Shown here in pieces: positions 20,972-29,225 of a stretch of 64,000 bases of DNA. The position numbers and the translations under genes are program-made. The notes below the pieces were generated by a model. It worked only from the letters and a program-made list of their open reading frames with translations, made no database searches and was not told where the DNA came from. This DNA comes from Actinomadura rupiterrae. GTDB taxonomy: Bacteria; Actinomycetota; Actinomycetes; Streptosporangiales; Streptosporangiaceae. Location of the stretch: positions 186,001 through 250,000 of the forward strand of contig NZ_JAMZEA010000003.1 of NCBI RefSeq assembly GCF_024172125.1, read 5' to 3'. How positions within the stretch are numbered: the stretch's first letter is position 1; each line of letters opens with the position of its first letter.

Positions 20972-21000
20972 TTGACGTTCGCAACTGCAAACGCTAGATT
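20972..21000 (+). promoter_or_regulatory. Sigma70-type promoter for the lipoprotein/OmpA pair
   Basis: -35 TTGACG (20972-20977), a 17-base spacer and -10 TAGATT (20995-21000). The operator-like palindrome occupies the spacer, so a bound repressor would block RNA polymerase. Confidence 0.6.
20978..20993 (-). promoter_or_regulatory. Putative operator 1 of the XRE regulator
   Basis: Read on the minus strand as GTTTGCAGTTGCGAAC, an imperfect 16-base palindrome inside the promoter spacer. A second copy lies at 21053-21068. Confidence 0.45.
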
Positions 21001-21052
21001 CCCATTCGCAGAACATCATACCTCGTGATCGAGGGTCGGCACGGAGGATGGA

Positions 21053-21068
21053 GTTTGCAGATGCGACT
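21053..21068 (+). promoter_or_regulatory. Putative operator 2 of the XRE regulator
   Basis: GTTTGCAGATGCGACT matches operator 1 at 13 of 16 positions. It sits in the leader between the predicted transcription start and the lipoprotein gene. Confidence 0.42.
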
Positions 21069-21096
21069 CCGTCGTGATCAAGGAGGGAAGGAAGGC

Positions 21097-21657
21097 ATGC
21101 GAGGAACGCGAACGGCGACCGTCCTGCTGGCGGCCGCCCTGCTCATCGGCGGGGTCTCCGGCTGCTCGGGGCTCGGCGGAAAGTCGGACGGGCACACGTC
21201 CGGTGTCCGAGCAGCGAACTCGGTCGGACTCGGCAAGCCGTCCGTCGAGACTGCGGGCAAGGTCGTCGTGAAGGGCACGTTCGACTCGCCCTTGGCCGCG
21301 GGCGCGAAGGTCGACATCGCCATCAACAGCCTGCATGTGGACGGCAGGCTCGCGACGCTGATCGCGCAGTTCACCCCGCACGTCCCGAACCCGTCGTCGA
21401 GCCTGAGCCTCTTCTCGCTGAACGGCCACAACGGCATCGACCCCGCGCTGATCGACCCCGTCAACCTCAAGCGCTACGTCGTGGTGAAGGATTCGGGCGG
21501 CCACGAACTCCAGACCAGCGAGATCTTCGCCACCCTCGCGAACGAGCAGCCCACCCAGGTCTTCTTCACCTTCGCCGCGCCACCGGAGAACGTGAAGTCG
21601 GTGAACGTCCAGCTCGGCACCTGGCCCACCTTCCGCGCCATCCCAGTGGAGCGCTGA
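21097..21657 (+). CDS. Putative secreted lipoprotein paired with an OmpA-like protein
   Basis: 186 aa from the ATG at 21097, with a strong AAGGAGG upstream; an in-frame ATG at 21061 is less likely. The signal sequence MRGTRTATVLLAAALLIGGVSGC ends at a cysteine resembling a lipobox. The mature part is probably an all-beta domain (GKVVVKGTFDSPL, VDIAINSLHVDG, VNVQLGTW). I do not recognise the family. It lies three bases before the OmpA-like gene, so both are one transcript, perhaps acting together at the cell surface. Confidence 0.75.
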   Translation: MRGTRTATVLLAAALLIGGVSGCSGLGGKSDGHTSGVRAANSVGLGKPSVETAGKVVVKGTFDSPLAAGAKVDIAINSLHVDGRLATLIAQFTPHVPNPSSSLSLFSLNGHNGIDPALIDPVNLKRYVVVKDSGGHELQTSEIFATLANEQPTQVFFTFAAPPENVKSVNVQLGTWPTFRAIPVER

Positions 21658-21660
21658 CCC

Positions 21661-22269
21661 GTGCGCCACATGACCGTCACCATCGTCCTCGGCATCCTGC
21701 TACTCGCTGCCCCATCAAACGCGTCCGCCGCCACCCCGACCTCGGCCGCGATCGGAGGCCGGTCTCCGTCTCCGTCCCCGTCCGCATCTCCGGTGCCGGA
21801 CGGCGAGCTGGCGAAGTCCGTCCTGGACGTCAACGCGAACGCCTCGGTGTTCGACATCGACATCGCCAAGTCCGTGTCCCCGCTCGAATCCGAGCAGGCA
21901 CAGGGCTCGAAGGTCACCGTCAGCCTCTCCGCCGACGTCATGTTCGACTTCGACCAGGCGACGCTGACCGACGCCGCCCGCGGCAGCCTCACCCGCCTGG
22001 CCGCACGCCTGCGCAACGCGTCCGGCACGATCCAGGTCGGCGGCCACAGCGACGCCCTCGGCGAGGACGCCTACAACCTCACCCTCTCCCAGAAGCGCGC
22101 CGACGTCGTCGCCGCCGAACTCCGCCGCCTGATCGGCGGTAAAGCCGACATCACCGCCAAGGGCTACGGCTCGTCCCGTCCCGTCGCCCCCAACACCGCC
22201 AACGGAAAGGACAACCCCGATGGCCGCGCCAAGAACCGCCGCGTCGAAATCACCTTCGAACCTGCCTGA
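21661..22269 (+). CDS. Secreted OmpA-family peptidoglycan-binding protein
   Basis: 202 aa, GTG start (an ATG three codons in is possible). Signal peptide TVTIVLGILLLAAPSNASA, a Pro/Ser-rich linker, then an OmpA C-terminal domain: DVMFDFDQATLTDAARGSL, GGHSDALGEDAYNLTLSQKRADVV and NRRVEITFEP. The Asp and Arg that clamp diaminopimelate in OmpA-like domains are present (HSDALG; KNRRVEI). It should bind peptidoglycan outside the membrane; in a Gram-positive cell it has no outer membrane to anchor. It forms a two-gene unit with the lipoprotein. Confidence 0.88.
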   Translation: MRHMTVTIVLGILLLAAPSNASAATPTSAAIGGRSPSPSPSASPVPDGELAKSVLDVNANASVFDIDIAKSVSPLESEQAQGSKVTVSLSADVMFDFDQATLTDAARGSLTRLAARLRNASGTIQVGGHSDALGEDAYNLTLSQKRADVVAAELRRLIGGKADITAKGYGSSRPVAPNTANGKDNPDGRAKNRRVEITFEPA

Positions 22270-22533
22270 CCACCGCTTACCCCGCCACGAACCGAGCCAC
22301 CATGAGCGTGGACCAGAACCCCAGAGGCGCGGGGCCAGCCCTGCCTCAATCCGTGAAGACCAACCCGCAAGGCATTCGCGCCGAGACGACAGGAGGGGGT
22401 GCAGCCGGCGCGCAAGCTCTCAGAGCCGCCCTCCGGTGGCCAGAGCCATCACGCGCGCCAACCATGCCTGCCTGCGAACACTCATCCGCATGGCGCCCAT
22501 ACTCCTTGCGGTCCTGGGCACTCGGCTGCGGCA

Positions 22534-23388
22534 TCAGAGCTGGGGAGACGGGCCCAGGTGGTCGAGGATCTGCAGGGGTTCGCCATCGAGGGTGCGCGCG
22601 GGGAGATCGAGGGTCAGTCCGCACTCGGCGAGTTCGTGCCGGGCTGCCTCAGCGGAGACAGGACGGGCTGCCGGGTCCGGTGCGGCAAGGCGCGCGACCA
22701 GGGTCCAGAGCTGCGGCGGGACGCCCGGCGGCAACGGCCCGATCCGTTGCCGCGTCTCCGGGTCCCCCGCGCCGGTCAGCATGCGCCACGCGACCATGCC
22801 CGCCGCGTACAGATCCTGGGCGGGCCCCGGACGCGCCCACTCCAGCACCTCGGGCGCGAGATATCCGGGCGTCCCCACGACGAACCCGGTCGTGGTCAGC
22901 CGCTCCGCGTCGTCCCCGAGCGCGATCCCGAAGTCGCTCAACCGGATCAAGGGCGCGCCGACCGGGCTGGGCTCCAGCAACACGTTCGCGGGCTTGACAT
23001 CGCGGTGAACGACGCCCTGCGCGTGGATATGGCCGAGCGCGGAGAGCAGCTGATCCAGGATCTCCGCCGCGTAGGACGCGGGAAGCCGCCCGTAGTCACC
23101 GAGCAGCGCCTCCAGCGACCCGCCGCGCACCAGCTCCAACGCGAGCAGCACATCGCCGTCCGACGTCGGGCACCAGGCGTACGGCGTCACGACATGCGGA
23201 TGCGCGAGCCGCAACGTCCGTTCCCGCATGGCGCGCAACACCGCAGTGCCGTCCGTGCTGCGGACGAGCTTGGCCGCGCAATACCGCCGCTCGTCCCGGT
23301 CAAAGGCGCGCCAGACGCGTCCGCTACCGCCCGCCCCGATCCGGTCCAGCATGGCGAACCGCCCGCCAACCACCCAACCCCCATGCAC
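22534..23388 (-). CDS. Soluble Ser/Thr protein kinase
   Basis: About 285 aa from a GTG at 23388; the start is uncertain, and the frame is open further to 23520. Kinase motifs: GAGGSGRVW glycine loop, AAKL lysine, VVHRDVKPANV catalytic loop, SDFGIAL and YLAPEV. There is no transmembrane helix and only a short tail after the kinase lobe (PARTLDGEPLQILDHLG), so it is cytoplasmic. It stands alone, convergent with the OmpA-like gene. The substrates are unknown. Confidence 0.85.
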   Translation of the reverse strand: MHGGWVVGGRFAMLDRIGAGGSGRVWRAFDRDERRYCAAKLVRSTDGTAVLRAMRERTLRLAHPHVVTPYAWCPTSDGDVLLALELVRGGSLEALLGDYGRLPASYAAEILDQLLSALGHIHAQGVVHRDVKPANVLLEPSPVGAPLIRLSDFGIALGDDAERLTTTGFVVGTPGYLAPEVLEWARPGPAQDLYAAGMVAWRMLTGAGDPETRQRIGPLPPGVPPQLWTLVARLAAPDPAARPVSAEAARHELAECGLTLDLPARTLDGEPLQILDHLGPSPQL

Positions 23389-23744
23389 CCCCGAATCGTA
23401 CGCATCCACCCCCCACCCAGCCGACCCCACGACCCTCCGGTCCCCCAACCTCCGGCCCAGGTTTCTCGCCCACCCCCACAACCCAGCCCTCCGCCTCCTC
23501 ACCAGCACCCCCTCCCACACCCCCTGGCTGTGCTCCCTCCCAACGCCCCAGGCTGTGCGCGGGCTCCCTACGCCCCAGGCTGTGCGCGGGGTGGGTGGGG
23601 TGTTCTTAGGGGTGGGGGTGTGGTCTGCTCACGGGTGGGAGCGGGGGTTGTTGGGGTGGGGGCGTGAACCGTTCGGTGGGTTCGGTTGTCAGTAAGAGGT
23701 AGGAGGACGCCTTGGTGGTGTCCTCCCTCGGTCAGGAGCATGCG
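23389..23744. other. Intergenic region upstream of the membrane-protein gene
   Basis: Pyrimidine-rich on the plus strand at 23400-23580, then G-rich. A small hairpin with the 7-bp stem GGAGGAC/GTCCTCC begins near 23702, just before the next gene, and could hide a ribosome-binding site. No gene is supported. Confidence 0.35.
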
Positions 23745-24548
23745 ATGTCCTATGGACCTCCCCCTTATCCGGGGCCCCGGTACGCGGAGTCCCCGGTTCG
23801 TCCACCCCTTCCACAGACCGTCCAGATCGCGTTCTACCTGATGCTGGCCGGGGCCGCGATGCAGGTCCTCGGGTTCATCGTCACGGTCGTGCGGATCAGC
23901 GCGCTGCGCGACCAGCTCCGCAGGCAGCTGATCGACAACGGGACCGCGCCGACCGACTCGTCCCTGAACACGCTGGTCACGGTGGTCATCGCCATCGCCG
24001 GGGTGTTCGCGGTGATCGGCGTCGGCCTGTGGATCTGGATGGCGTTCACCAACCGGGCGGGACGCCAGTGGGCCCGCATCACCGGGACGGTGTTCTTCGG
24101 CATCTTCACGCTGAGCACGCTGGCCAGTCTGGTCACGCTGGCCGCGGGAGGATCGAGCCGGATCAACGTGGGGTCCAGCACGCCCGCGAGCTTCGCGGTC
24201 AGCGCGATCTCCTGGCTGATCGGGCTCGTGACCGTCGTGCTGCTCTGGAACAAGGGGTCCGGCGCTTATTTCAGGCCGGTCCACGCGCCCTACGGGCAGG
24301 CGCCGGTGGGGTATCCGTACGGGCAGAGTCCGCAGCCCGTCCAGCCCCAGCCGTACGACATGCAACCGCCGTACCCCGTCGAGGCGCCCCCGCCCGGGCC
24401 GCCCCAGGCGCCTCCGCCCGCCGGGGGTCAGGCCCCCTCGTCCGGTCCGGGGCAGTCTCCCCCGGCAGGGCCCGGCCAGGCGCAGCCCGGCGGGCAGCAG
24501 GGGGAGGGGCCGCCGCCTCCGCCGCCGAACTGGCAGAATCCGGCCTAA
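23745..24548 (+). CDS. Four-helix membrane protein with Pro/Gln-rich tail
   Basis: 267 aa from the ATG at 23745 with AGGAG upstream. Short Pro/Tyr-rich N-terminus, four transmembrane helices (about 30-50, 80-110, 125-150, 165-185) and a roughly 85-residue cytoplasmic tail of Pro, Gln, Gly and Ala (PYGQAPVGYPYGQSPQPVQPQP). Such tails are common in actinobacterial membrane proteins of unknown function. No enzyme motif is visible. Confidence 0.75.
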   Translation: MSYGPPPYPGPRYAESPVRPPLPQTVQIAFYLMLAGAAMQVLGFIVTVVRISALRDQLRRQLIDNGTAPTDSSLNTLVTVVIAIAGVFAVIGVGLWIWMAFTNRAGRQWARITGTVFFGIFTLSTLASLVTLAAGGSSRINVGSSTPASFAVSAISWLIGLVTVVLLWNKGSGAYFRPVHAPYGQAPVGYPYGQSPQPVQPQPYDMQPPYPVEAPPPGPPQAPPPAGGQAPSSGPGQSPPAGPGQAQPGGQQGEGPPPPPPNWQNPA

Positions 24549-24656
24549 CTCTGACAGGGCACCACGAACCCGACTAGGGAACTTTGCCCACTTTGGCCCC
24601 ATAATCTGGCAGGGCGACCCCGCGCCCCACCAGTGCTGACCTCGAAACGGGACCGA

Positions 24657-26252
24657 ATGAGCCACGAAGACCCCGGCCGCGAGCACCCGCGCGCCGACCT
24701 CCCCGAGGACGCGTCCGCGCCGGAGACCCCCGCGACCGCCGAGGGCACCGCCAAGGCGTCCGGGCTGGAGGCCGTCGGGCTGGAGTCGGCCGAGGCCGAA
24801 GCCAAGGCCGACGCCGAGGAGGACGAGAGCCGCACCGGACGCCTCGCCCGCCGCAAGGCCCGCAACCGGCGGGTGCTGCGCTGGGTCGCGGCCGGCATGG
24901 CGGGCGCCGTCCTGCTCGCCGGGGGCGTCGCGGCCTGGCTCTACCAGGACCTCCGCGGCAACATCCGCCAGGAGCACGTCAAGGGCAGGCTCGGGGAGAA
25001 CCGCCCGGCGAAGCTGAACAAGTCCCTGAACATCCTGCTGATCGGCTCCGACACCCGCGAGGGAGAGAACGGCCGGTACGGCTCGGCCGCCGAGATCTCC
25101 GGAGCGCGGTCGGACACCACGATCCTCCTGCACCTGTCCCCCAACCGCGACCAGGCCGTCGGGATCAGCTTCCCGCGCGACTCGATGGTGCAGATGCCCA
25201 CCTGCAAGCGCGACAAGGGCGCGGACGTCCCGGCGCACTTCGGCATGATCAACGAGGCGTTCGCCTACGCCGGGCCGACCTGCACCTGGAAGACCCTCGA
25301 ATCCCTCACCGGCATCCACATCGACCACTTCGTCCAGGTCGACTTCATCGGCTTCAAGCGCATGGTGGACGCGCTCGGCGGCGTCGAGATCTGCCTCGAC
25401 AAGCCGGTGGACGACCCGCGCGCCGAACTGCACCTCAAGGCGGGCCGCCAGACCGTGAAGGGCGACGACGCCCTCGGCTACGTCCGCGCCCGCTACTCCC
25501 TCGGCGACGGCTCCGACCTCGAACGCATCCAGCGCCAGCAGAAGTTCATGGCGTCCGTCGTGAGCAAGGCGTCCAGCTCGTCCATGCTCACCGACCCCGC
25601 CAAGACCTACGGCTTCCTCAAGGCCGCCACCAAGTCCGTCACCACCGACGACGAGCTCGACCTCGGCACCATGAAGAAGATCGCGGACGGCCTGAAGGAC
25701 ATGAGCGCCGGACAGGTCCGCTTCGTCACCGTCCCGGTCGAGCCCTACGCCCCCGACCCGAACCGCGTCCAGTGGGACCAGACGCAGGCCAAGGCGCTCT
25801 TCCAGGCCGTCCAGCACGACAACGACCTCCCCGCGGCCCCGCCCACCCCCCAGACCGCCGGCCGCCCCCTCCCCGCGAACGCCCCGAAAACCGCGAACGC
25901 CCCGAAACCCGCCAAGGTCCACGTCGCCGTCGTCGACGCCGGCGCCAAGCCCGAGGACGTCACCCGCATCGTCCAGCAGCTCCACCGCCGCGGCTTCACC
26001 GTCGACGCCAAGGTCGACAAGGCCGCCCCCGCCCAGCAGACCACCCTCTCCTACGCCCCCTCCGCCGAAGCCCAGGCCACCCGCCTGGCCCGCATAGCCC
26101 CCACCGCCGTCCTCACCCCCGACCCCAGCGTCCCCCCGGGCACCCTCCGCCTCACCCTCGGCGCGAACGGCCTCCAACTCCTCCCCCCGAAGGCCCTCGA
26201 CTCCATAACCGGCGGCATCAACCCCACCCAAAACCCCTGCACCCAAAACTGA
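24657..26252 (+). CDS. LCP-family (LytR-CpsA-Psr) cell-wall glycopolymer ligase
   Basis: 531 aa from the ATG at 24657. An acidic cytoplasmic N-terminus and one transmembrane helix (AAGMAGAVLLAGGVAAWLY) lead to the extracellular LCP domain: LLIGSDTREG, ARSDTTILLHLSP, SFPRDSMV and RARYSLGDGSDLERIQRQQ, with the conserved Arg/Asp residues that bind the polyprenyl-pyrophosphate donor. A LytR_C domain follows (VHVAVVDAGAKPEDVTRIVQQL). LCP enzymes attach teichoic acids or arabinogalactan-like polymers to peptidoglycan. Codon use becomes extremely C-ended in the last 400 bp. Confidence 0.92.
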   Translation: MSHEDPGREHPRADLPEDASAPETPATAEGTAKASGLEAVGLESAEAEAKADAEEDESRTGRLARRKARNRRVLRWVAAGMAGAVLLAGGVAAWLYQDLRGNIRQEHVKGRLGENRPAKLNKSLNILLIGSDTREGENGRYGSAAEISGARSDTTILLHLSPNRDQAVGISFPRDSMVQMPTCKRDKGADVPAHFGMINEAFAYAGPTCTWKTLESLTGIHIDHFVQVDFIGFKRMVDALGGVEICLDKPVDDPRAELHLKAGRQTVKGDDALGYVRARYSLGDGSDLERIQRQQKFMASVVSKASSSSMLTDPAKTYGFLKAATKSVTTDDELDLGTMKKIADGLKDMSAGQVRFVTVPVEPYAPDPNRVQWDQTQAKALFQAVQHDNDLPAAPPTPQTAGRPLPANAPKTANAPKPAKVHVAVVDAGAKPEDVTRIVQQLHRRGFTVDAKVDKAAPAQQTTLSYAPSAEAQATRLARIAPTAVLTPDPSVPPGTLRLTLGANGLQLLPPKALDSITGGINPTQNPCTQN

Positions 26253-26380
26253 GGCATATCGGCTGGTCGCCGAGACGCCACCGCGCCACGAGGCCGCCGG
26301 AGGCGCTTGGCTGGCAGGCCTTGCGGGCGTGCGCGCTCTAGAGTCGTTCCAACGGTCAGGAACACCTCCAGGAGACGGCG

Positions 26381-26884
26381 ATGACGCACCCTTCCGACCC
26401 CGGTCAGTCCCAGCCGCCGGGCGCCTCGGGCCGCCCATATGGTCCGCCTCCGCCGGCCCCCTCCCCTCCGCAGCAGGCGCAACCGCCGTCCTACCAGCAG
26501 CCCGGCCCCGTCCCCGGGCCGCGACCGGATCAGGGTCAGCCGCGGATGACCGGGCCGCAGCAGACGTGGACGCCGCCGCCTCGCCAGCAGGGCATCGTCG
26601 CCGCGCTCCTGGACGCCAACTTCGACACCCTGGTCACGCCGAAGCTGATCAAGTTCTGGTACATCCTGGCGCTGCTGCTGATCAGCGTGCAGTGCGTGGC
26701 GTTCCTGCTGCTCGGGCTGCGCATCGCGACCTGGGACAACTTCTGGGCGTGGGGGGTCATCATGGCCGTCGCCTCGCCGTTCGTCTGGCTCTTCGAACTG
26801 CTGATGGTGCGGATCCTCATGGAGGCCGTCATGGTGCGGTTCAAGGGCGTGGAGTACCTGCACGTGATCAAGGACAAGATCTGA
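26381..26884 (+). CDS. DUF4282 membrane protein
   Basis: 167 aa, with AGGAGA before the ATG. A Pro/Gln-rich N-terminal half precedes a DUF4282-type region: FDTLVTPKLIKFWY, then two transmembrane helices (ILALLLISVQCVAFLLLGL; GVIMAVASPFVWLFELLMVRILMEAVMVRF). The function of DUF4282 is unknown. It lies 22 bp before the large kinase gene on the same strand and may belong to that operon. Confidence 0.8.
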   Translation: MTHPSDPGQSQPPGASGRPYGPPPPAPSPPQQAQPPSYQQPGPVPGPRPDQGQPRMTGPQQTWTPPPRQQGIVAALLDANFDTLVTPKLIKFWYILALLLISVQCVAFLLLGLRIATWDNFWAWGVIMAVASPFVWLFELLMVRILMEAVMVRFKGVEYLHVIKDKI

Positions 26885-26906
26885 CGGTCGGGTCGGGTTG
26901 GGTTAG

Positions 26907-29225
26907 GTGAGGTGGGCGGCGCTGGTGGGTGAGAGCGGCGAGGGGCCGGACGGCGGGCTCGGTCGGGCTGAGACTCGGCGGGATGCGGGGGTTACCCGGC
27001 GGGACGTTCCGGGGCCGCGTGAGGGTGGCGGGGCGCTGGTTCGGTTGCCGGACGAGTTGGCCTCGCGGTTCTCGGTGGTGGCGGAGCTGCCGGTGCAGGG
27101 GGCCGAGTCGGATCTGCTGCTGGTGCGGGACGGCGGCGGGCGCGAGCTGGTGATGAAGGTGTTCCGGCGCGGATACCACGCGGACCGGGACGTCTGGGCG
27201 AAGCTGCCCGCGCTGGGGTCGCCGCATGTGGTGCGGATCCTGGAGACGGGGAGCGCCGGCGGACGGGACTACGAGGTCGCCGAGTACGCCGAGCACGGGA
27301 ACCTGCGGACGGTCATGGACGGTCCGCTCGACGCGGGGACGGTCGGCGAGGTCGTCGGGCAGCTGGCGGCCGGGATCAAGGCGCTGCACGACGCGGGGAT
27401 CGTGCACCGGGATCTGAAGCCCGAGAACGTCCTGGTCACGTCGGTTGAACCGCTGCGGACGGCGATCACCGACTTCGGGCTGAGCCGGGTGCTGGAGCAG
27501 AGCGTGGTGTTCGCGTCGTCGTCGCGGACGCTCGCGTACGCGGCGCCGGAGTCGCTGTCGGGGCAGGTGTCGCCGGCGCGGGACTGGTGGTCGCTCGGGA
27601 TGGTCGTCCGGGAGATGGCGACGGGGCGGCCGCCGTTCCTGGGGCTGAGCGAGACGGCGGTGGTCGATCATCTGGCGACGCGTCCGATGCCGGTGGACGA
27701 CGTGGCCGACCCGCGGTTGCGGCTGCTCGTGCGGGGGCTGCTGACGCGCGACCCGCGCCGCAGATGGACGTTCGAGCAGGTCAGCGCATGGCTCGACGGG
27801 GAGGCGCCGGAGGTCGCGGAGGAGGTCGGGGGGCCGGGGCTGCCGTTCGACGGGCGGCGGTTCACCGACCGGAAGGAGCTCGCGCGGGCCCTGGTCGAGC
27901 GCTGGGACCGGGCCGCGGTCTACCTGTTCGGGCGCGGTGAGGCCGGGGAGGCGTGGCGGGCGCTGCGCGAGTGGCTCGCGGAGATCCCCGACGACAGCCG
28001 CATCGAGCTGGTCGACCGGTACCTGACATCGGACCTGAGCGCGGACGGGAAGCTGCTGCACCTCGTCCGCTGGCTCGATCCGCAGCTGCCGCCGCACTAC
28101 CTGGGACGGCGCGTCACGGCGGACGATCTGCCCGGTCTGGCCGCGCTGGCGAGCGAACCGGGACATCCCGACCACCGGACGGCGTGCCTGCTCGGCAAGG
28201 GGCTCTGGGACGAGCGGCTGCTGGACGTCCTCGCCGGGTTCGAGGGCGCGCACGAGCTGGCGCAGGTCGATGTGCAGTGGCGGCGGCACGTGGCGGCCTG
28301 GAACGACCTGGCGCGGTGGCTGCGTTCGCAGGACGCGCTGCCGCTGTCGGCGAAGGCGCGGCTGCCGGAGACCGGCGTGTCCGAAACCCCGGTTGCGGGC
28401 GAGGTGCCGCCGGACGAGCCGCCGGTCGTCCTGCTGACGCTGCTCGCGCTGGCGGCGCGTCCGGCGGAGACGGCGGAGGCGCTCAGGCGGGCGCTGGCGC
28501 GGGAGCACGGGCAGGACGTCCCGTGGTTCGCGTGGCTGGTGGACGGCGCGGCCGACGATGATCCGCTGCGGCTGCTGGCGGTCGTCCGGACGCAGCCGGA
28601 GGCAGCCGCGGAGGCGCAGACGCGGCACCGGGACCGGCGCGCCGAGGAGATCAAGGCGGAGGAGATCCGCCGCCTTCGGGACGAGCAGGAGCAGCGGCGG
28701 CTGGCGCAGAGGAGCTCGGCCGTCACCCGGGCGGTCGGATGGTCGGTCCCGATCCTGCTGTTCTGGCTGGCCGGAAGCTGGGTCATCGCCGAACTGTCGG
28801 GAAGCGGCACGAAGACCGGTCCGACCGGATGGTTCGTGATGCTGGGGTTCGTCGCCGTCCTGGCGTGGGCGGCGGAGTGCGCGGCCGAGGTGTTCGTCGC
28901 GCGCGCACAGGGAGGCGAGTACCTGCCGCATGGCCCGTGGGCGCTGCTTTCGCGCGCACTGTCGGCGAGCGGACGCGGCATGAACAAGGTCGGGCAGGCC
29001 ATGCGCGGCACTCCGGGCAAACGCGGATTGGTACCGTTCGCGCTGGTCTTCGGCGTCATGTTCGCCCTGCTGCTGATCGCGCTGGCCGCCGCGACCCCCG
29101 CGGGCGGCCTGCTGTGGATGCTGGTCATGCCGGTCGCGGCCGTCGCGCACGGCGTGGCCGCCGGCGTCCGCCTGCACCGCTGGCGCGCGGCCCGCGCTAC
29201 CACGTTCGACGGAAGGACACCATGA
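26907..29225 (+). CDS. Multi-pass membrane Ser/Thr kinase of the AAA+/radical SAM locus
   Basis: 772 aa if the GTG at 26907 is used; a GTG at 26925 is also possible. The kinase domain (about 50-300) has LVMKVFRRG, IVHRDLKPENV, ITDFGLSR and YAAPESLSG. A roughly 300-residue helical, repeat-like region follows (RGEAGEAWRALREWLAEIPDD; WLDPQLPPHYLGRR), then a charged helix (AEEIKAEEIRRLRDEQEQRRL). At least four transmembrane helices end the protein. The helices lie C-terminal and multiple, unlike PknB-type sensors. It overlaps the next gene by four bases (ATGA), which marks one operon. Confidence 0.85.
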   Translation: MRWAALVGESGEGPDGGLGRAETRRDAGVTRRDVPGPREGGGALVRLPDELASRFSVVAELPVQGAESDLLLVRDGGGRELVMKVFRRGYHADRDVWAKLPALGSPHVVRILETGSAGGRDYEVAEYAEHGNLRTVMDGPLDAGTVGEVVGQLAAGIKALHDAGIVHRDLKPENVLVTSVEPLRTAITDFGLSRVLEQSVVFASSSRTLAYAAPESLSGQVSPARDWWSLGMVVREMATGRPPFLGLSETAVVDHLATRPMPVDDVADPRLRLLVRGLLTRDPRRRWTFEQVSAWLDGEAPEVAEEVGGPGLPFDGRRFTDRKELARALVERWDRAAVYLFGRGEAGEAWRALREWLAEIPDDSRIELVDRYLTSDLSADGKLLHLVRWLDPQLPPHYLGRRVTADDLPGLAALASEPGHPDHRTACLLGKGLWDERLLDVLAGFEGAHELAQVDVQWRRHVAAWNDLARWLRSQDALPLSAKARLPETGVSETPVAGEVPPDEPPVVLLTLLALAARPAETAEALRRALAREHGQDVPWFAWLVDGAADDDPLRLLAVVRTQPEAAAEAQTRHRDRRAEEIKAEEIRRLRDEQEQRRLAQRSSAVTRAVGWSVPILLFWLAGSWVIAELSGSGTKTGPTGWFVMLGFVAVLAWAAECAAEVFVARAQGGEYLPHGPWALLSRALSASGRGMNKVGQAMRGTPGKRGLVPFALVFGVMFALLLIALAAATPAGGLLWMLVMPVAAVAHGVAAGVRLHRWRAARATTFDGRTP

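Noticed and set aside
23568..26438. 956-codon minus-strand frame opposite the membrane protein and LCP genes
   Set aside because: It is low-complexity shadow sequence. The plus-strand genes have start signals and known domains.
26868..29177. Long minus-strand frame opposite the membrane kinase
   Set aside because: The kinase motifs on the plus strand settle the coding strand.
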